A stretch of 62,811 nucleotides of DNA from the NCBI RefSeq assembly GCF_007489285.1, contig NZ_VLIY01000017.1:47838-110648 (forward strand), given 5' to 3'. Below are positions 34,858 to 42,986 of this stretch, in pieces. This DNA is from Skermania sp. ID1734 (GTDB lineage Bacteria > Actinomycetota > Actinomycetes > Mycobacteriales > Mycobacteriaceae). Under the pieces are notes generated by a model. The model searched no databases, had not been told where the DNA came from, and saw nothing but the letters and a program-made list of their open reading frames with translations. The translations under genes were made by a program, and so were the position numbers. The first letter of the stretch is position 1. Each line of letters starts with the position of its first letter.

Positions 34858-35156
34858 TGCCCGACGCCGACGCCCCGATCGCGCACACCGATCCCTCGTG
34901 TTGGTGCTGCGGCGCCGACCAGGCCGAACACGATCTGGTGCGCCTCGGCGCGCATCCGGAAGTCGGTGTCTGCCTCGACTGCGCCCGGTGGGTGGGGCGG
35001 CGTGCCCGCACCCGACGCGACGAACAGCACCCCACACCAGCCGGGCAGCTCCGTCACGCCCTCGATACCGTCCGGGATCGGGTGATCAGCCGCGGCTGGC
35101 ACGAACGCGGACGCCTCGGCACTGTCTTGCGGTCGATCGACCGACGATTGCCCTGA
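34854..35156 (+). CDS. Small zinc-ribbon-like protein
   Basis: 100 residues, ATGA overlap with the previous gene. CWCCGAD near residue 17 and VCLDCARW near residue 40 give a CxxC...CxxC pattern typical of a zinc ribbon. The C-terminus is Arg-rich. May bind zinc or As(III); no family recognised. Confidence 0.55.
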   Translation: MMPDADAPIAHTDPSCWCCGADQAEHDLVRLGAHPEVGVCLDCARWVGRRARTRRDEQHPTPAGQLRHALDTVRDRVISRGWHERGRLGTVLRSIDRRLP

Positions 35157-35178
35157 CGACGGATCGGGCCGAGTACGG

Positions 35179-36039
35179 TCACCCAGCGACCGGGCTGCGG
35201 CGCTCCAGCAGGACCGTGTCACGCCACACCCCATCGAGTTGCGCGATCCGTTCCCGGACCCCGATGGTCCGGAATCCGGCGGAATGATGCAGCGCGATGC
35301 TGGCACGGTTCTCCGGGAAGATCGAGGTCTGCAACGTCCACAACCCGGCCTCGTCGGCAGCCATCACCTGAGTGCGCAGCAACGCCTTCCCGACACCCCG
35401 GCCGCGGAACCCGTCGCCGACATACACCGAATTCTCGACCACACCCCCGTAGCAGTCCCGGCTCGACACCGGCGTCAACGCCGCCCAGCCGACCACGTCA
35501 CCGTCGATCTCGGCAACCCACCGCTGCCCGGGCAGCCACCGCCCGTCCAACGCAGTCCGAGTCGGCACCTCGGTGGCGAACGTGGCTGTGCGCGTGGCGA
35601 TCCCCTCGGCATAGATCCGCCGCACCACCACCCAATCCGCATCGGACATTTGCCGCACCGCGACATCGGCGGGCACATCCGACGGGCAACACGGCCGCGG
35701 CGTCAGGACCCCCATCACCGCATCCGCCGCATGCGGCAGGCCGGTGCAACAGGCCGGGTTCACCGCCACCACCGTGCTGGTGCCGTCCTTGCGGACGGTG
35801 ACGAACCCGACCTCGGTCAGCTTCCGCACATGATGCGACACCGTCGGCTGCCCGATCCCCAGCGCCTCCGCGAGTTCCCCGACCGTGATCCCACCCGGTC
35901 GCGACGCCACCTGATGCAGCAGCCGCACCCGCGACGGATCCGCCAGACACGCGAACCAGCCCGCATAGGTCGCAGCATCCTCGACCGCCAGCGAGAGATC
36001 CTCCTCGTCCCGCAGGACGGGCATCGGCAACGACGTCAT
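35179..36039 (-). CDS. ArsR-ArsN fusion: As-responsive repressor with GNAT acetyltransferase
   Basis: 286 residues. Residues 25-95 form an ArsR winged helix (GIGQPTVSHHVRKL). A linker carries Cys97-Cys98 and Cys117-Cys118, likely As(III) ligands. Residues 125-286 form a GNAT acetyltransferase with the acetyl-CoA loop FRGRGVGKALL and the VENSVYV strand, similar to ArsN1/phosphinothricin acetyltransferases, which inactivate arsinothricin and phosphinothricin. The fusion couples sensing and detoxification. It is divergent from arsO across three operator repeats. Confidence 0.88.
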   Translation of the reverse strand: MTSLPMPVLRDEEDLSLAVEDAATYAGWFACLADPSRVRLLHQVASRPGGITVGELAEALGIGQPTVSHHVRKLTEVGFVTVRKDGTSTVVAVNPACCTGLPHAADAVMGVLTPRPCCPSDVPADVAVRQMSDADWVVVRRIYAEGIATRTATFATEVPTRTALDGRWLPGQRWVAEIDGDVVGWAALTPVSSRDCYGGVVENSVYVGDGFRGRGVGKALLRTQVMAADEAGLWTLQTSIFPENRASIALHHSAGFRTIGVRERIAQLDGVWRDTVLLERRSPVAG

Positions 36040-36050
36040 CGCACTAGTCT

Positions 36051-36127
36051 ATCGACAGACATCGATGGTTGCATATATCGACGGACATCGATATCGTCAC
36101 GAGTGAGCAATATCGATGAGCATCGAT
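36051..36127. promoter_or_regulatory. Three ArsR-type operators between arsR-arsN and arsO
   Basis: Three 16-base copies of ATCGAYNNNCATCGAT occur at 36051-36066, 36077-36092 and 36112-36127. They are spaced across the divergent promoters. A related repeat precedes the arsR gene at 30388. Confidence 0.75.
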
Positions 36128-36143
36128 GGATAGGAGTGACGGG

Positions 36144-37499
36144 ATGAACGGGTTGCCAGTGGTCGTGGTGGGAGCCGGACCGATCGGGTTGGCGGCAGCA
36201 GCGCAGCTACGGGAGCGGGACCTGCCGGTGGTGGTGTTCGAACGTGGCCCTGTCGCGGGACATGCAGTGGGACAATGGAATCACGTGCGCCTGTTCTCCC
36301 GGTGGGTCGAGTTGATCGACCCCGCCGCGCGCCGCCTACTCGACACGACGGGCTGGACCGCGCCGGACGAGCACACCTACCCGACCGGCCGCGACTGGGC
36401 CGGTGAGTACCTCCAGCCGCTCGCGACCGCGCTCGGCGACATCGTGGCCCTCGACACCGAGGTCGTCGGTGTCGCGCGCCGCGGCCGCGACCTCGTCGTC
36501 GACGCCGGCCGCGGCGACGAACCGTTCACGGTGCACCTGCGTCGCGGCGACGGGAACGAGGAGCGGATCCTGGCGCGTGCGGTGATCGACGCCTCCGGGA
36601 CCTGGACCGGCCCGAACCCGCTCGGCGCCGACGGACTGCCCGCGGTCGGCGAACACACCTTCGCCGACCGGATCGCCTACCGCGTCCCCGACCTCGACGA
36701 CCCGCACGTCCGCGCCACCTACGCCGGACGACACACCGTCATCGCCGGCAGCGGGCATTCCGCGTTGACCGCGATCGTCGCGCTCGCCGGACTCGCCGAA
36801 GACGCACCGGGAACCCGCATCACCTGGGTGTTGCGCCGCGGCGAGGTTGGCGCCACCTACGGCGGCGGTGACGCCGACCAACTCCCTGCCCGCGGTGCAC
36901 TCGGGCAACGCGCCAAGACCGCCGTGGACGCCGGACTGCTGCAGGTCGTCACCGGCTTCCGCACCACCAGAATCGAACCCACCGACAACGGTCGCGTCGC
37001 GTTGATCTCCGACACCGGCGCACGCCTCGAAGACGTGGACCGGGTCGTCGTGTCGACCGGTTTCCGGCCCGACCTGTCCTGGCTGTCGGAAGTGCGCCTC
37101 GGCCTGGACCCGGTCCTGCAGGCACCCGTGCAGCTCGCGCCGCTGATCGACCCGAACGTGCACTCCTGCGGCACCGTCTACCCCCACGGCGTCGCCGAAC
37201 TCACCCATCCGGAACCGAACCTCTATCTGGCCGGGATGAAAAGCTACGGCCGGGCCCCGACGTTCCTGGCGATGACCGGCTACGAACAGGTCCGCAGCAT
37301 CGCCGCCGCCCTCGCCGGGGACCACGAGGCCGCCGCGCGCGTCGAGCTGACGCTGCCCGAGACCGGGGTCTGCGGCGGCGCCGGAGTGTTCGACGACCCG
37401 AACGCCGCCACCGACCCCGCCGCGTCAGGCGGCGGTTGCTGCGGAGGCTCCGCTCCCGCCGCGATCGAGCCGCAATTGATCACCCTGTCGGTGCGCTGA
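36144..37499 (+). CDS. arsO: ArsO-like flavin-dependent monooxygenase
   Basis: 451 residues from the ATG at 36144, preceded by GGAGTGACGGG; the earlier ATG at 36126 overlaps an operator and is less likely. VVVGAGPIGLAAAAQL binds FAD and HTVIAGSGHSALTA binds NADPH, as in flavin monooxygenases. Family members beside arsR genes are called ArsO, of unproven reaction. The C-terminal tail has CGGAG and GGGCCGG, possible As(III) ligands. An MFS gene follows after 5 bases. Confidence 0.82.
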   Translation: MNGLPVVVVGAGPIGLAAAAQLRERDLPVVVFERGPVAGHAVGQWNHVRLFSRWVELIDPAARRLLDTTGWTAPDEHTYPTGRDWAGEYLQPLATALGDIVALDTEVVGVARRGRDLVVDAGRGDEPFTVHLRRGDGNEERILARAVIDASGTWTGPNPLGADGLPAVGEHTFADRIAYRVPDLDDPHVRATYAGRHTVIAGSGHSALTAIVALAGLAEDAPGTRITWVLRRGEVGATYGGGDADQLPARGALGQRAKTAVDAGLLQVVTGFRTTRIEPTDNGRVALISDTGARLEDVDRVVVSTGFRPDLSWLSEVRLGLDPVLQAPVQLAPLIDPNVHSCGTVYPHGVAELTHPEPNLYLAGMKSYGRAPTFLAMTGYEQVRSIAAALAGDHEAAARVELTLPETGVCGGAGVFDDPNAATDPAASGGGCCGGSAPAAIEPQLITLSVR

Positions 37500-37504
37500 C
37501 CCCG

Positions 37505-38740
37505 ATGACCGGAGTCACCACCACCATGTCGCAGACCGGTCCCGCGTTGAGCGAGGCCGGTCTGCGGCGGGTGCTCGCGGTCCTTTGCGTCACAGAGATC
37601 ACCAGTTGGGGCATCCTGTACTACGCCTTCCCGGTCCTCGCGGTCGACATGGCCGGTGATACCGGCTGGTCGCTGCCGGTGCTGACCGCCGCGTTCTCAC
37701 TGTCCCAGTTCGCTGCCGCGCTCACCGGGATCCCGGTCGGACGGGTCATCGACCGGATCGGGCCGCGGGCGATCATGACCGCCGGATCCGTCCTCGCAGT
37801 GCCGGCGCTGATGGTCGTCGCGACCGCCCCCACCCTGCTCGTGTTCTACGCCGGCTGGATCACCGCCGGGATCGCGATGGGCGCGGTGCTCTACCCGCCC
37901 GCGTTCGCCGCGTTGACCCGCTGGTACGGCACCCGCTACGTCACCGCACTGATGATCCTCACCCTCGCGGCCGGGTTGGCGAGCACCGTGTTCGCCCCGA
38001 TCACCGCCACACTGGCCGCGCACACCGATTGGCGCACAACCTATCTCACCCTCGCTGTCGTGCTCGCGGTGATCACCGTGCCCGCGCACTGGTTCGGGCT
38101 GCGCGGCCCCTGGCCGCACCCGCCCACGCCGATGGACGGGCATCCGGTCGATCACCGTGACGCCACTCGTAGTCGCGCCTTCCTCGCGTTGGTGGTTGCG
38201 TTGTCGCTCGGGGCGTTCGCAGCGTTCGCAGGGGTGTTCAACCTCGTCCCGCTGCTGGTGGAGAAGGGTTTCTCGCCGTCGCTGGCGGCGTGGACCCTCG
38301 GACTCGGTGGCGCGGGGCAAGTCTTGGGGCGGCTCGGCTACCTCACGATCGCCGCCCGCAGCACGCCACGAACGCGGATCGTCGTGATTCTCGCCCTCAC
38401 CGCCGTCAGCACCGCACTGCTCGGCGCCGCAGACACGGTCGTCGCGTTGATCGGGGTCGCGATCGGTGCCGGGCTGATCCGCGGGATCTTCACCCTCATC
38501 CACGCCACCGCCGTCACCGATCGTTGGGGTGCAACACATTACGGACGCCTCAATGGACTCCTGTCCGCCCCCGTCGTCATCGTCATGGCACTCGCCCCCT
38601 GGGCCGGGACCGTGCTGTCCGACCTCACCGGCAGCTACACCAACGCCTACCTGATCCTCGCCGCAATCGCCGGTGCCGCCGCCCTCGCCGGACTGGCGAG
38701 CATCCCCACCCGCCGCGGGGTGCGTCCATCGTCGGAGTGA
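37505..38740 (+). CDS. MFS transporter linked to ArsO
   Basis: 411 residues from ATG 37505 (37529 possible) with 12 membrane segments. The motif GRVIDRIGPR between helices 2 and 3 is the MFS motif A, and the second half repeats it loosely. It follows arsO with a 5-base gap and is therefore likely an exporter of an arsenic compound made or handled by ArsO; the substrate is inferred. Confidence 0.85.
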   Translation: MTGVTTTMSQTGPALSEAGLRRVLAVLCVTEITSWGILYYAFPVLAVDMAGDTGWSLPVLTAAFSLSQFAAALTGIPVGRVIDRIGPRAIMTAGSVLAVPALMVVATAPTLLVFYAGWITAGIAMGAVLYPPAFAALTRWYGTRYVTALMILTLAAGLASTVFAPITATLAAHTDWRTTYLTLAVVLAVITVPAHWFGLRGPWPHPPTPMDGHPVDHRDATRSRAFLALVVALSLGAFAAFAGVFNLVPLLVEKGFSPSLAAWTLGLGGAGQVLGRLGYLTIAARSTPRTRIVVILALTAVSTALLGAADTVVALIGVAIGAGLIRGIFTLIHATAVTDRWGATHYGRLNGLLSAPVVIVMALAPWAGTVLSDLTGSYTNAYLILAAIAGAAALAGLASIPTRRGVRPSSE

Positions 38741-38805
38741 GTCGTCTGAACAGACAGCACCAGTCCGACACCCGGGCCGGATGCGTGATCTGAAAGGAAA
38801 CTCCG

Positions 38806-38856
38806 ATGAACCACAACAGTATTCGCGGGTATCGACGCGGCAGGGCCGGGAAGTGA
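38806..38856 (+). CDS. 16-residue leader peptide ahead of the ABC transporter
   Basis: ATG at 38806 after a GAAAGGAAA site encodes MNHNSIRGYRRGRAGK and stops at TGA 38854-38856. The stop overlaps the GTG start of the ABC ATPase gene as GTGA, while the ATPase itself has a poor ribosome binding site. The short frame probably serves translational coupling or attenuation. Confidence 0.5.
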   Translation: MNHNSIRGYRRGRAGK

Positions 38857-39782
38857 GCGGCCCGGTCGCGGTCCTCGTCGAGGACCTGCACGTCGCCTAC
38901 GGCACCACCTGGGCGCTGGACGGGGTCGACCTCGCCGCCGCGCCCGGCACCACTCTTGGGGTGCTCGGCCACAACGGCGCCGGCAAGACCACCCTGATCC
39001 GGACGCTGACGACACTGGTGCGGCCCACCACCGGGCGGGTCCTGATCGACGGCCTCGACGTCGTCACCCACGCTCCCACGGTTCGGCGGCGGATCGGGGT
39101 CACCGGCCAATACGCCGGCCTCGACGACTTCCTCACCGCGCGCGAGAACCTGGAACTGATCGGGCGCCTCACCGGGCTCGGCGGCCGCTCACGCGACCGT
39201 GCCGACGCCCTCATCGACCGGCTCGACCTGCACGCGCTCGCCGCCCGTCGCGTCGGCGAATTGTCCGGCGGGTCCCGCCGCCGGGTCGATCTCGCTGCCA
39301 GCCTCGTCGGTTCCCCGTCGGTGTTGTTCCTCGACGAACCCACCACCGGCCTGGATCCGATTGCGCGCAGCGGACTCTGGGACGTCGTCGCCGAACTCAC
39401 CGGCACCGGCACCACTGTCGTGCTCACTACCCAATACCTCGAGGAAGCCGACCGGCTCGCCGATCACATCGTCGTCCTCGACCACGGCCGCGTCGCGGCC
39501 CGCGGCACAGCCACACAGCTGAAAGGCATAGTCGGCGGCAAACGCGTCACCGCGACCGTCCCGACCCATCACCTCGTCGACCTGCCGTTCCGGCCCGACA
39601 CCGACCCCGACCGGCACGGTGACACCGCTCGGGTCACGGTCACCGTCGACGACGCCACCACCGCCACCGCGATCGTGTCGCGGCTCGACCGCGCCGGGAT
39701 CCCGGTCACCGACCTCGATGTCACTTCACCGAGCCTCGACGACGTCTTCACCCACCTCGCACTGACCGGAGCCCACCGATGA
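38853..39782 (+). CDS. DrrA-like ABC transporter ATP-binding protein
   Basis: 309 residues from the GTG at 38853. Walker A GHNGAGKTT, signature LSGGSRRRVDLA, Walker B VLFLDEPTTGLDP, and a C-terminal regulatory extension are all present, as in DrrA/daunorubicin-type exporters. Start selection is supported by overlap with the leader peptide stop. It pairs with the permease gene by ATGA overlap. Substrate unknown; the place in an ars island suggests an organoarsenical or drug. Confidence 0.88.
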   Translation: MSGPVAVLVEDLHVAYGTTWALDGVDLAAAPGTTLGVLGHNGAGKTTLIRTLTTLVRPTTGRVLIDGLDVVTHAPTVRRRIGVTGQYAGLDDFLTARENLELIGRLTGLGGRSRDRADALIDRLDLHALAARRVGELSGGSRRRVDLAASLVGSPSVLFLDEPTTGLDPIARSGLWDVVAELTGTGTTVVLTTQYLEEADRLADHIVVLDHGRVAARGTATQLKGIVGGKRVTATVPTHHLVDLPFRPDTDPDRHGDTARVTVTVDDATTATAIVSRLDRAGIPVTDLDVTSPSLDDVFTHLALTGAHR

Positions 39783-40573
39783 TCACGATCACCGACCGAC
39801 GTCAGCCGATGCTCGACCAGCTCGCTGCGCTGGTGGTCCGGAATCTCCGGACCAGTGCCCGTGTCCCGCAGTTGCTGATGTTCTCGCTCACCATGCCGAT
39901 GGCGATGCTGGTCCTGTTCAGTCAGGTGTTCCGCAGCGTCGCCGACAGCCCCACCTTCCCGGCCGGTGTCAGCTATATCGACTTCCTCACCCCGGCGATG
40001 CTCGCCGTCTCAACCGTCATGGCCGGCACCAACGCCGGGGTGTCCGCCGCGATCGACCACACCAACGGGCTCCACGACCGGTTCGCCGCTCTTCCGATGC
40101 GCTCCGCGTTGCCGGGTTTGGCGCGCACCATCAACGAGGCCGTGTTCACCCTCGCCCGCGCCGCGATCCTCGGGATCGCCGCGGTCCTGCTCGGGTTCCG
40201 GTTCCACGGGGATGCGGTCGACGCCCTTGCAGCGGTCGTCGTGTTGGTCGTCCTGGCGGCGGCGATGAGCGCCTTGTTCGGGATGATCGGGGAGCGGATG
40301 CGCCGCCCCGATGTCGTTCAGTTCGCCGGGATGATGGTGATGATGCCGTTCATGTTCGTCTCCAGCGCGTTCGCGCCGATCGACACCATGCCCGGGTGGA
40401 TGCAGACCGCCGCCGACCTGAACCCTGTCGCCCATGCCACCGACGCCCTGCGCGGACACGTCCTGGGCACCGCCACCCTCGCCGACACCGCCGCTGCTCT
40501 CCTCGCCGCCGTCCTGCTCTGGACGGCGGTCGTCGCGACACCGGCACTCGCAAAGCTGCGCGGCATCCGCTGA
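39779..40573 (+). CDS. DrrB-like ABC-2 transporter permease
   Basis: 264 residues, six membrane segments, ABC-2 type (N-terminal RxxRVPQLLMFSLTMP, later FVSSAFAPIDTMPGWMQ). Forms the exporter with the ATPase encoded upstream (ATGA overlap). The gene ends just before a long hairpin. Confidence 0.88.
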   Translation: MITITDRRQPMLDQLAALVVRNLRTSARVPQLLMFSLTMPMAMLVLFSQVFRSVADSPTFPAGVSYIDFLTPAMLAVSTVMAGTNAGVSAAIDHTNGLHDRFAALPMRSALPGLARTINEAVFTLARAAILGIAAVLLGFRFHGDAVDALAAVVVLVVLAAAMSALFGMIGERMRRPDVVQFAGMMVMMPFMFVSSAFAPIDTMPGWMQTAADLNPVAHATDALRGHVLGTATLADTAAALLAAVLLWTAVVATPALAKLRGIR

Positions 40574-40591
40574 CCAGCACGCGCACCCTGG

Positions 40592-40626
40592 TTCCCCGCT
40601 TCATCCCGATCGGGTGAGGCGGGGAA
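40592..40626 (+). terminator. Long hairpin terminator after the ABC operon
   Basis: Arms TTCCCCGC (40592-40599) and GCGGGGAA (40619-40626) extend inward through TCA/TGA pairs to the palindrome CCCGATCGGG, giving about 16 pairs. It begins 18 bases after the permease stop. Confidence 0.75.
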
Positions 40627-40777
40627 GCGGCGTCTGGATGCGCCGGGTCGAGCCGCTTCGAAACCGACTGTTCGGCAACAGTTTTCGGACACAAGAATCC
40701 CCGGACGAAACGAATTCGCCCGGGGGGCCGGCGGGGATGTCAACCGTCGGTGGTCGGATCGCTGCGGAGGACACGCC

Positions 40778-40870
40778 TCATGCCGCGGCGTCGAGCAGAT
40801 CGAGTTCCTCGGCCACGATCAGATCGACCTCGTCACTGGTCAGACCCGACAACAAATGCGTCGACAACAT
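40778..40870 (-). CDS. 30-residue peptide divergent from the sigma factor gene
   Basis: ATG at 40870 is preceded by GGAGGTGAGCAGG, a strong ribosome binding site, and the frame encodes a 30-residue acidic, amphipathic peptide (MLSTHLLSGLTSDEVDLIVA, then a Leu/Asp/Glu stretch and AAA). It is located between the ABC operon terminator and the sigma factor, on the opposite strand. Function unknown. The strong start signal is the main support. Confidence 0.45.
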   Translation of the reverse strand: MLSTHLLSGLTSDEVDLIVAEELDLLDAAA

Positions 40871-41115
40871 CCTGCTCACCTCCTCACCACGGTCGCCTAC
40901 CGATACGACGAAACCGAAGGCCGAAATCGACACCCCGGCGGGGGTGAAAGCCGAGGATCGATCCGGAAACCGTCACACCCGGACAGACGTCGCAACCGTC
41001 GAAGAGACGCAGGATGCGTCCATACCCGCCCGGCATCGTCGGTAGAGAAAGAACCCACGCGGGGATGGTCAACGCCGGCCGTCCCGAGGATGCTGGACAC
41101 CGGAGGACACGAACA

Positions 41116-41727
41116 ATGACGGAATCGACAACCCTCGCCACCACACCGGCAATCGAAGCCACCAGCCTCGATGAGCTCTGGCGGGACTTTTCCCGCGACC
41201 TGCGTGCGTTCATCGTCCGCCGTGTCGCCACCCCCGAGGACGCCGACGACATCCTGCAGATCGTATTCCTGCGTATGGCCAAAGGACTCGACGAACTCCG
41301 CGACCGTGACCGGATCCTGGGCTGGATGTTCTCCATCACCCGCAACGCGATCACCGACTACTACCGCGCCGCGCCGCACCGCCGCGAACTCGCCGTCGAC
41401 ACCGTTCCCGACCATGTTGCCGACAGCCCGGACGGCGCCGACGCCGCGCAACGCGAACTGTCCGCCTGCCTGCAGCCGATGCTCGCCACGCTGCCCGACG
41501 AGCAAGCCGACGCCGTCCGGATGGTCGACCTCGAGGCGCAAACCCACGTCACCGCCGCGGCCAGCGCGGGAATCTCGGTGTCCGGCATGAAGTCCCGCGT
41601 TCAACGCGGCCGGGCCGCGTTACGCCGGCAGCTCGCCGCCTGCTGCCACATCGACCAAGACACCCGCGGCCACGTCCACGACTACCAACCCCGCAACGAC
41701 TCCTGCGCCTGCACCGGCACCAACTGA
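41116..41727 (+). CDS. SigZ-like ECF sigma factor
   Basis: 203 residues from ATG 41116 behind GGAGGACAC. Region 2 includes DADDILQIVFLRM and ILGWMFSITRNAITDYYR; region 4 has AAASAGISVSGMKSRVQRGRAALRRQL. The motif order and the sequence around DELWRDF resemble SigZ. The C-terminal 30 residues contain Cys and His (CCHIDQDTRGHVHD, then CAC), which may bind a metal or zinc and respond to thiol reagents. No anti-sigma gene is adjacent. Confidence 0.82.
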   Translation: MTESTTLATTPAIEATSLDELWRDFSRDLRAFIVRRVATPEDADDILQIVFLRMAKGLDELRDRDRILGWMFSITRNAITDYYRAAPHRRELAVDTVPDHVADSPDGADAAQRELSACLQPMLATLPDEQADAVRMVDLEAQTHVTAAASAGISVSGMKSRVQRGRAALRRQLAACCHIDQDTRGHVHDYQPRNDSCACTGTN

Positions 41728-41788
41728 CCGGGCACCTACGCCGTCCCGGTGCACGGCAGGCCGGGGCCACACTCCTGTGAAAGACGAT

Positions 41789-41816
41789 GCGGCGCGGGCC
41801 ATCTGGCCCGCGCCGC
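41789..41816. terminator. Strong hairpin after the sigma factor gene
   Basis: Twelve-base perfect arms GCGGCGCGGGCC and GGCCCGCGCCGC with an ATCT loop separate the sigma factor gene from the convergent Cys-rich peptide gene. Confidence 0.8.
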
Positions 41817-41838
41817 TGTCATGTCCCGTCATGCGCTG

Positions 41839-42000
41839 CTACTGGCAGCCGCACCCACCACCCGTCGTGGCCTGCGGGCCACAACAGGTCGGTTTCGCGC
41901 TGCTGTCGCAACACGTCGCCTGACGCGCAACCGTGCAACACGACGACGCGCTCCCCGAGGCCGGGGCCCCCGACACTGCTTCCTTCTCGACACTCTCCAT
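41839..42000 (-). CDS. 53-residue Cys-rich peptide with three CC pairs
   Basis: ATG at 42000 is preceded by GAGGAG. Eight cysteines occur at 21, 22, 30, 31, 39, 40, 50 and 52: three CC pairs at 9-residue intervals, then CGC. The spacing suggests a small metal- or arsenite-binding peptide of metallothionein kind. It lies 82 bases downstream of the PIG-L gene in the same direction, within the ars island. Not a family I can name. Confidence 0.65.
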   Translation of the reverse strand: MESVEKEAVSGAPASGSASSCCTVARQATCCDSSAKPTCCGPQATTGGGCGCQ

Positions 42001-42082
42001 CACGACACTCCTCAATTCGTTGAACTTGCTGACACCGATACAGACGACGCCCGAGCCCGACGGACGCACCTCGTTTGCGACC

Positions 42083-42826
42083 TCACACGCCCTGCAACTG
42101 GATCTGCGCCATCGCGACCGCGTGCCGCGCGCCGATGCTGGTGCCGGCTGCGGCCGTCATCGTGCGGAGGAATTGTGCGGGGTCGAAGTCTCGACCGAGC
42201 CCTTGGAGGTAAGCGGCGTGGGCGCGCAACGATGCGATGCCGGCATCGAGATGATCGGTGACGTCGACAGCGTGGGAAGGCTGGTTCGCCCCCATCAGAT
42301 AGACGTGGCGGACACCAGCCCAGGGCTCGAGGCCTTCGTCGAGCAATTCGGGAAAGATCCAGCGGTTGCCTGCATCTCGTGCCGCATCCAATACCGCGAC
42401 CGCCACAGCGCGGTGATCGGCCTGGTTCACAATGCGCTGCCCGGCCGTCATTCCGTAGGTGAGCTCGTAGGTCGCGGTGATCAGCACCTCGGGACGAAAT
42501 CGCCGGATCTGGCGGGCGATATCGCTGCGCAGGCCGATTCCGGCCTCGACCACGCCGTCGCGGTGTCCGAGAAACGTCACATCGTCCACCCCGACCAGGG
42601 CGGCGCTGGCGAGTTGCTCCTTCTGCCGTAGCGGGCCGGCTTCCGCTGGTGTGAGGCCGTCGATGCCGGCCTCCCCGTCGGTGGCGATCACGTACGCGAT
42701 CGATTTCCCTGCTGCGGTCCAGCGGGCGATCGCGCTCGCCGCGCCGTACTCGAGATCGTCGGGATGAGCGACGATTGCCATTGCTCGCGTCCAGTCCTCG
42801 GGCAAGGTGCTGATCTGGTGAGTCAT
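42083..42826 (-). CDS. PIG-L family N-deacetylase
   Basis: 247 residues from ATG 42826 behind a GGAGG site. AIVAHPDDLEYGAAS near residue 18 is the zinc-binding motif (AHPDDxE) and a later NQADHRAV gives the third ligand. The family includes MshB and Mca of mycothiol metabolism. In this arsenic context a role in mycothiol conjugate handling is plausible, since ArsC of this class uses mycothiol, but the substrate is not shown. Confidence 0.88.
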   Translation of the reverse strand: MTHQISTLPEDWTRAMAIVAHPDDLEYGAASAIARWTAAGKSIAYVIATDGEAGIDGLTPAEAGPLRQKEQLASAALVGVDDVTFLGHRDGVVEAGIGLRSDIARQIRRFRPEVLITATYELTYGMTAGQRIVNQADHRAVAVAVLDAARDAGNRWIFPELLDEGLEPWAGVRHVYLMGANQPSHAVDVTDHLDAGIASLRAHAAYLQGLGRDFDPAQFLRTMTAAAGTSIGARHAVAMAQIQLQGV

Positions 42827-42986
42827 GATGCCTCCATGTGCAGTTGCTGACGTAGGTACCGACGCACGTACCTCCGAATGGACGCACTGCTCTGCTTGCT
42901 CCGGCTGGGTGCGTCCTTTCCTCCCAGGTCTCGTCGTTACTGGTGTGCCGGACGTGGCATCAGCACCCGAGCGTGAGGACATCGAC

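Noticed and set aside
40931-40947. Hairpin CACCCCGGCGGGGGTG considered as a riboswitch or terminator
   Set aside because: It is isolated, lies 170 bases before the sigma factor start, and shows no conserved riboswitch architecture.
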